A stretch of DNA of 64,000 bases, taken from positions 1 to 64,000 of the forward strand of contig JBPYCQ010000006.1 of assembly GCA_051846895.1 (NCBI GenBank), written 5' to 3'. The position numbers and the translations under genes were made by a program. The notes under the pieces were generated by a model that saw only the letters and a program-made list of their open reading frames with translations, had not been told where the DNA came from and ran no database searches. Below are positions 60,736 to 64,000 of the stretch, one piece after another (the stretch's first letter is position 1; every line of letters starts with the position of its first letter). This stretch comes from CALKAL01 sp051846895 (GTDB lineage Bacteria > Bacillota > Bacilli > Bacillales > Alkalibacillaceae).

Positions 60736-62059
60736 CTATGTTTTTGATTAACTTTTGATACACGGCTTGTTTATTCTCAAAAGTCGAATGTTTTAATGTA
60801 ATGACATAGTCTTTAATATCATCCTCTGTTAGTTTGTGTTTATTTATTAAATCGTGTTCTTTTTGGTTTTCGATAATTAGATTCTTTTCCTCGTTTAACC
60901 CTTCGATTTTTTTATTAAGAGCTTTCTTATCAATTAAATCTTCAGCATAGAGACCGAGAATTCTCTCAATCTTTTTATCAACTTTCGCAATTTGTCGTTT
61001 AAAGCCTTCTTTTTTGATAAGGTGATCACTCATCTTTGTTAAATTTTTCTCTACATTCAAATGCTGAATTTCAGCAGCGACAATGCTTTCTAAGTTTTCA
61101 CTTCTGTACGTAAGATTAAAACATTTTTTCGGAAATTCTGACGGAAATCTTCTGGCTTTACAAATGTAGTATCTGTAACGATATATTCGTCCGTTTCTTT
61201 TATCTGAAGTTGTGTAAGTTACATACGGTTCGCCACAACTACCACATTTAATGAGTCCAGACAACAAACTCCTTTTAGCTTTATGCGCATTGTGCCCTCG
61301 ATGTCGCTTTAAAAGAGATTGAACTCGTTCAAATTGTTCTTTAGTTATAAACGCTTCATGTTTACCTGGATAGTACTCTCCTTCGAAGCTAACTTCACCT
61401 ATATATAATCGGTTACTAAGAATATTACGATAACGATTAAAACGCCAAACAGGCAACCCTTTAGCTTTTATTTCTTTCTGAACCTTGGTAATTGAATGAT
61501 ACTTCTCGTATAAATTAAATAATAATTGAATGTGTTCTTTTTCATCCGTTTTAGTAATCAGTTTTCCGTTTTCTCGTTTGTAACCAGATGGGTCATAATC
61601 GCCACCACTCACTCTGTAACCATCTTCTACTCGTTTCTTATGACCGATTCTCATGCGCTCTGCTATCGTTTCACGTTCGAGTTGAGCGAACACTGATAAT
61701 ATTCCAATCATCGCTTTTCCGAATGGCGTAGATGTGTCGAGGGTTTCGGTTATAGATACAAATTCAACGTCATTTTTCAAAAAGTATTCTTCTATTAAAT
61801 CTAACGTATCTCGTTGTGATCTAGAGAGGCGGTCCAATTTATAAACAACAACAACGTCAATCTCATCGAGGTCGTTCAATAATTGTTGGAGGGCGGGGCG
61901 ATTAGTATTCGCTCCGCTAAACCCTCCGTCTATGTATCTGTCATATACTGTCCACCCTTTAGACTTACAAAATGCTTCTAATCGTTCTTTTTGTGATTCA
62001 AGACTATAATTTTCAACTTGTTCTGCCGTAGATACCCGCATATATAATGCAGCTTTCAT
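60692..62059 (-). CDS. Large serine recombinase (phage-type integrase)
   Basis: 455 residues from ATG 62059 (AAGGGGG 6 bp upstream; the first ATG abuts it). The resolvase catalytic domain (1-140) has the nucleophile Ser in ALYMRVSTAEQ, then GFSGANTNRPALQQLL and YKLDRLSRSQRDTLD. A recombinase domain (about 155-260), a zinc ribbon (CGSCG ... YICKARRF ... CFN, about 275-325) and a coiled coil (about 340-420) follow, the layout of phiC31/A118-type integrases. It ends at the attachment site in comFA, as expected for the gene nearest att. It is downstream of the repressor gene, 11 bp apart, on one transcript. Confidence 0.95.
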   Translation of the reverse strand: MKAALYMRVSTAEQVENYSLESQKERLEAFCKSKGWTVYDRYIDGGFSGANTNRPALQQLLNDLDEIDVVVVYKLDRLSRSQRDTLDLIEEYFLKNDVEFVSITETLDTSTPFGKAMIGILSVFAQLERETIAERMRIGHKKRVEDGYRVSGGDYDPSGYKRENGKLITKTDEKEHIQLLFNLYEKYHSITKVQKEIKAKGLPVWRFNRYRNILSNRLYIGEVSFEGEYYPGKHEAFITKEQFERVQSLLKRHRGHNAHKAKRSLLSGLIKCGSCGEPYVTYTTSDKRNGRIYRYRYYICKARRFPSEFPKKCFNLTYRSENLESIVAAEIQHLNVEKNLTKMSDHLIKKEGFKRQIAKVDKKIERILGLYAEDLIDKKALNKKIEGLNEEKNLIIENQKEHDLINKHKLTEDDIKDYVITLKHSTFENKQAVYQKLIKNIVIHSSEEIEIEWNF

Positions 62060-62070
62060 TTTCATCCCCC

Positions 62071-62679
62071 TTAAAACTGAGTGATTGCTTTTTTAAGCTT
62101 TCCAATAATTCGAATATTTTTATCTGTTTGAGGGTCAAAACTAACTGGTGGGTAGTTTGGATTTTCACTTATCAATGTAAAGCCGCCATTATCCTTATAA
62201 ACACGTTTAAGCACACACTCATCATCAATTACCACTGCGGCAATTTCCCCGTTTTCAACCGTATTTGTCTTTTGTATTAGCAGGAGATCGCCTTCATGTA
62301 TTCTTGCGCCAATCATACTATCACCTTTAGCCGTCAAATAAAAATAAATGCCATTGTCTACCCAGTTCTTTGGTGATTTTAAATAACCCTCTTCCTGTTC
62401 AAAGATAACTGAGCCGTTTCCACAAGAAATATTGCCGTAAAGAGGAACTTCAACAACATCACTAGCTATTTCCTCTCCATATAAAAGGGAAACATCAATC
62501 CCTAAAGCATTAGCTACATCTTCTAATCTCTCATGACTTATTTTAATTAGCCCATGTTCATATTTTCTGACTGTTGACTTTCCAACACCTATTTTATTAC
62601 CTAATTGTTCGAGAGTCATATTTGATAATGTACGATAATATCTAATTTTGCTCCCAAGATTTTTATAAAATTCGTTCAT
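62071..62679 (-). CDS. CI/LexA-like phage repressor (HTH plus S24 peptidase)
   Basis: 202 residues: XRE helix-turn-helix at about 10-65 (LGSKIRYYRTLSNMTLEQLG, GVGKSTVRKYEHG) and a peptidase S24 domain at about 85-200 with the Ser in AKGDSMIGARIHEGD and the Lys region in NGEIAAVVIDDECVLKRVY. Such repressors cleave themselves when RecA is activated by DNA damage, leading to induction. The recombinase gene follows on the same transcript, so excision and immunity may be linked. An operator lies in its own promoter. Confidence 0.93.
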   Translation of the reverse strand: MNEFYKNLGSKIRYYRTLSNMTLEQLGNKIGVGKSTVRKYEHGLIKISHERLEDVANALGIDVSLLYGEEIASDVVEVPLYGNISCGNGSVIFEQEEGYLKSPKNWVDNGIYFYLTAKGDSMIGARIHEGDLLLIQKTNTVENGEIAAVVIDDECVLKRVYKDNGGFTLISENPNYPPVSFDPQTDKNIRIIGKLKKAITQF

Positions 62680-62723
62680 CGTAATCCCCTTTTTTCTAGC
62701 TTTTTCTTTTATAACTAAAAATT

Positions 62724-62752
62724 ATTATATACCTTTTAAGACACTTTTTCAA
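62724..62752 (-). promoter_or_regulatory. Repressor promoter with internal operator
   Basis: On the minus strand TTGAAA (62752-62747), 17 bp, TATAAT (62729-62724). The spacer contains AAGTGTCTTAAAAGG, one copy of the operator type GTGTC-TTAAA seen at 62817 and 63049. This fits autoregulation. Confidence 0.7.
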
Positions 62753-62783
62753 CAATTTTATTAAAAAAAGTTTCTTTTTAGTA

Positions 62784-62833
62784 TTGACTTACATCTTTAA
62801 AGGCATTATTATTAAAGTGTCCTTAAAAGACAC
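62784..62833 (+). promoter_or_regulatory. Early (cro) promoter and operator
   Basis: TTGACT (62784-62789), 17 bp, TATTAT (62807-62812). GTGTCCTTAAAAGACAC (62817-62833) is a near-perfect palindrome directly downstream of the -10. Binding by the repressor would shut off the rightward early genes. Confidence 0.72.
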
Positions 62834-62853
62834 TGAAAGGAGGGGGCGCCAGA

Positions 62854-63084
62854 ATGGATGTCAAAATAACCCCTAAAGGGATTAGGGTTTCGCAAGGCAA
62901 GACACAAGAAGAAGTTGCTGATTATTTAGGTATATCTTTAACACAGTATCGGCGTAAAGAGAATAACAAAGTGAGATTTTATGCAGATGAAATTTATAAG
63001 TTGTCAAAATTATACGATGTACCAGTGTCTATTTTTTTTAACAATAAAGTGTCCTTTAAGGACACAAGGGTGGAAGTTGATTAA
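62854..63084 (+). CDS. Cro-like XRE family regulator
   Basis: 76 residues with a helix-turn-helix at about 12-62 (GKTQEEVADYLGISLTQYRRKE). It is divergent from the CI/LexA-like repressor, the usual place of Cro. AAAGGAGGGGG precedes ATG. Its 3' end contains the perfect palindrome at 63049-63065, which encodes codons and doubles as an operator-like site. Confidence 0.88.
   Translation: MDVKITPKGIRVSQGKTQEEVADYLGISLTQYRRKENNKVRFYADEIYKLSKLYDVPVSIFFNNKVSFKDTRVEVD
63049..63065. promoter_or_regulatory. Perfect operator palindrome inside the cro-like gene
   Basis: GTGTCCTTTAAGGACAC is a perfect 17-bp palindrome around a central T. It matches the operators at 62817-62833 and in the repressor promoter, but lies within the last 12 codons of the cro-like gene. 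Confidence 0.7.
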
Positions 63085-63106
63085 AATTAGATCGGAGGTT
63101 CTACAA

Positions 63107-63325
63107 ATGCAAAAAATAGAAGTGATAGCAATTAAATTAAATGGACACCCGCTCAAAATTGAACCAGGTCTATCGGATTTACTATCGACTCAAGGTTTGG
63201 GAGAGCGCGATAAAGAATTACTTGCTAATTATCGATCCGATTATTCTCGGCAGGTTTTATACAAAAACAACAAATTAATATCCGTCATAAAACCCAAAAA
63301 GGCATCTATGAAGAAAGGAGCGTAA
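63107..63325 (+). CDS. Small phage protein of unknown function
   Basis: 72 residues from ATG 63107 after TCGGAGG; the longer open frame upstream overlaps the cro-like gene and has no ribosome site. The protein (KIEVIAIKLNGHPLKIEPGL ... NNKLISVIKPKKA) shows no motif I can name. It is in the early rightward operon. Confidence 0.7.
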   Translation: MQKIEVIAIKLNGHPLKIEPGLSDLLSTQGLGERDKELLANYRSDYSRQVLYKNNKLISVIKPKKASMKKGA

Positions 63326-63328
63326 ACA

Positions 63329-63451
63329 ATGGAAGAACTGTCCGAGATGTTAAAAGTTCCTAAACGTTATTGGTTTTATAGTCTTTTACTAACAGCAGGA
63401 ATGTACGGACTAATGCAACTTTTTATAACAATTTGTTTATTAGGGAGGTGA
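63329..63451 (+). CDS. Small membrane protein of the phage early region
   Basis: 40 residues, starting ATG after GAAAGGAGC: a short polar start then one hydrophobic helix (WFYSLLLTAGMYGLMQLF). Too short for family assignment. GGGAGGTG within its end serves the next gene. Confidence 0.65.
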   Translation: MEELSEMLKVPKRYWFYSLLLTAGMYGLMQLFITICLLGR

Positions 63452-63455
63452 GGAA

Positions 63456-63599
63456 ATGGAAAAGCGCATTGCTTACTACACAAAGAAGGTTTCTCACTAC
63501 ACAGCCATACACCCTGCCAAACGACGTAATCCGTATCGATTTCAGCGTTTAATGAACTACAAACATGAAATGAACAGACGTTTAAGGGAGGTGAACTAA
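63456..63599 (+). CDS. Small basic phage protein
   Basis: 47 residues, rich in Tyr, Arg and Lys (KRIAYYTKKVSHYTAIHPAK). ATG follows GGGAGGTGAGG. The next gene starts immediately after its stop codon. Basic charge suggests nucleic-acid contact, but no family is recognised. Confidence 0.65.
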   Translation: MEKRIAYYTKKVSHYTAIHPAKRRNPYRFQRLMNYKHEMNRRLREVN

Positions 63600-63821
63600 A
63601 TGAACGACTTAGAACATCCGGTCGTTGCAGAAATTAGACGTACTGGTTACCCAGAGCAACCAAACATCTACGGTACTGATCTACTCGGTAATGAAGTGTA
63701 CGTAGGTGAAGAAATTTACTTCTTAGGAAATGGCGAATTTATCGGTGCAGAAGAGTTAAGTGAGGACAGCAAGAAGATTCTAGAGTACTTAAATGTACCT
63801 AAGACAATAGCTAATGATTGA
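63600..63821 (+). CDS. Small acidic phage protein (YqaI-like, tentative)
   Basis: 73 residues. PEQPNIYGTDLLGNEVYVGEE and the acidic tail ELSEDSKKILEYLNV recall small proteins of Bacillus prophages and the skin element near YqaI, by general look only. GGGAGGTG lies 3-10 bp before ATG. Confidence 0.6.
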   Translation: MNDLEHPVVAEIRRTGYPEQPNIYGTDLLGNEVYVGEEIYFLGNGEFIGAEELSEDSKKILEYLNVPKTIAND

Positions 63822-63836
63822 AGGGAGGTGAGGAAA

Positions 63837-64000
63837 TTGGACTCAAAAGAAGTCTTAATCAAATGGAACACTGAGGGAAATTTATCAGTTATTTACCGAG
63901 TTGAAAACATACTGCTGTTTTACACAAAAGAGAATGACCCTCTATTCAACAAGGGAGAAAAAGTGAGTTTGGAAACAGTCGAGAAATCAAAGCCATATAA
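63837..64000 (+). CDS. Partial small phage gene, open at the window end
   Basis: TTG 63837 follows GGGAGGTGAGG. The frame stays open for 54 codons to the end of the window (MDSKEVLIKWNTEGNLSVIY and on). Function unknown. Confidence 0.6.
   Translation, partial: MDSKEVLIKWNTEGNLSVIYRVENILLFYTKENDPLFNKGEKVSLETVEKSKPY

Overview
The window is low-GC Gram-positive DNA of a Bacillaceae member. Evidence: strong Shine-Dalgarno sites, frequent GTG/TTG starts, intrinsic terminators, cre-like sites, and the Bacillus block tagO, yvyE, degS, degU, fakB (DegV family), comFA. The SecA2/SlaP pair suggests an S-layer-bearing species. I cannot name the species.

Layout. 1-1685: an IS1182-type insertion sequence with terminal inverted repeats. 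1732-5750: ECF sigma/anti-sigma pair, a coiled-coil protein, proC, a VanZ-like protein. 6033-6694: a frameshifted methyltransferase. 6870-24264: a large peptidoglycan-sugar salvage region. It holds anmK, murQ, a serine hydrolase and an Opp/Dpp-type ABC transporter. A second set follows: BadF-type sugar kinase, second murQ, second serine hydrolase, MurR/RpiR regulator, carbohydrate ABC transporter without its own ATPase, and a HAD hydrolase. 24338-27195: glcF and glcD. 27344-30437: nagA-nagB and an MsmX-type ATPase that could energise the sugar transporter. 30670-38434: PucR-type regulator, NERD-domain protein, YtrA-like ABC operon, AI-2E-family permease, small proteins including a SinI-like 48-residue ORF. 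38758-47652: amino-acid permease, subtilisin-like protease, S41 protease, RHH protein, SlaP and SecA2. 47835-60735: amidase, tagO, glucosaminidase, yvyE, degS-degU, a second NERD protein, an IS110-family element, fakB, and a comFA truncated at its Walker A motif. 60692-64000: left end of a phage-like element (large serine recombinase, LexA/CI-like repressor, Cro-like protein, small early genes) that sits in comFA and runs out of the window.

How it fits together. Wall amino sugars and peptides released by hydrolases would enter through the two ABC systems. AnmK, the BadF kinase, MurQ, NagA and NagB would convert them to fructose-6-P. MurR- and CcpA-type sites are visible at several promoters.

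A striking non-coding feature is a set of intergenic tandem arrays with about 21-bp period, at nine or more places and in at least four sequence families. In the GGCTG family, arrays tens of kb apart share the same order of unit variants. With the comFA insertion and the doubled MurNAc pathway, these are the parts most worth following up.
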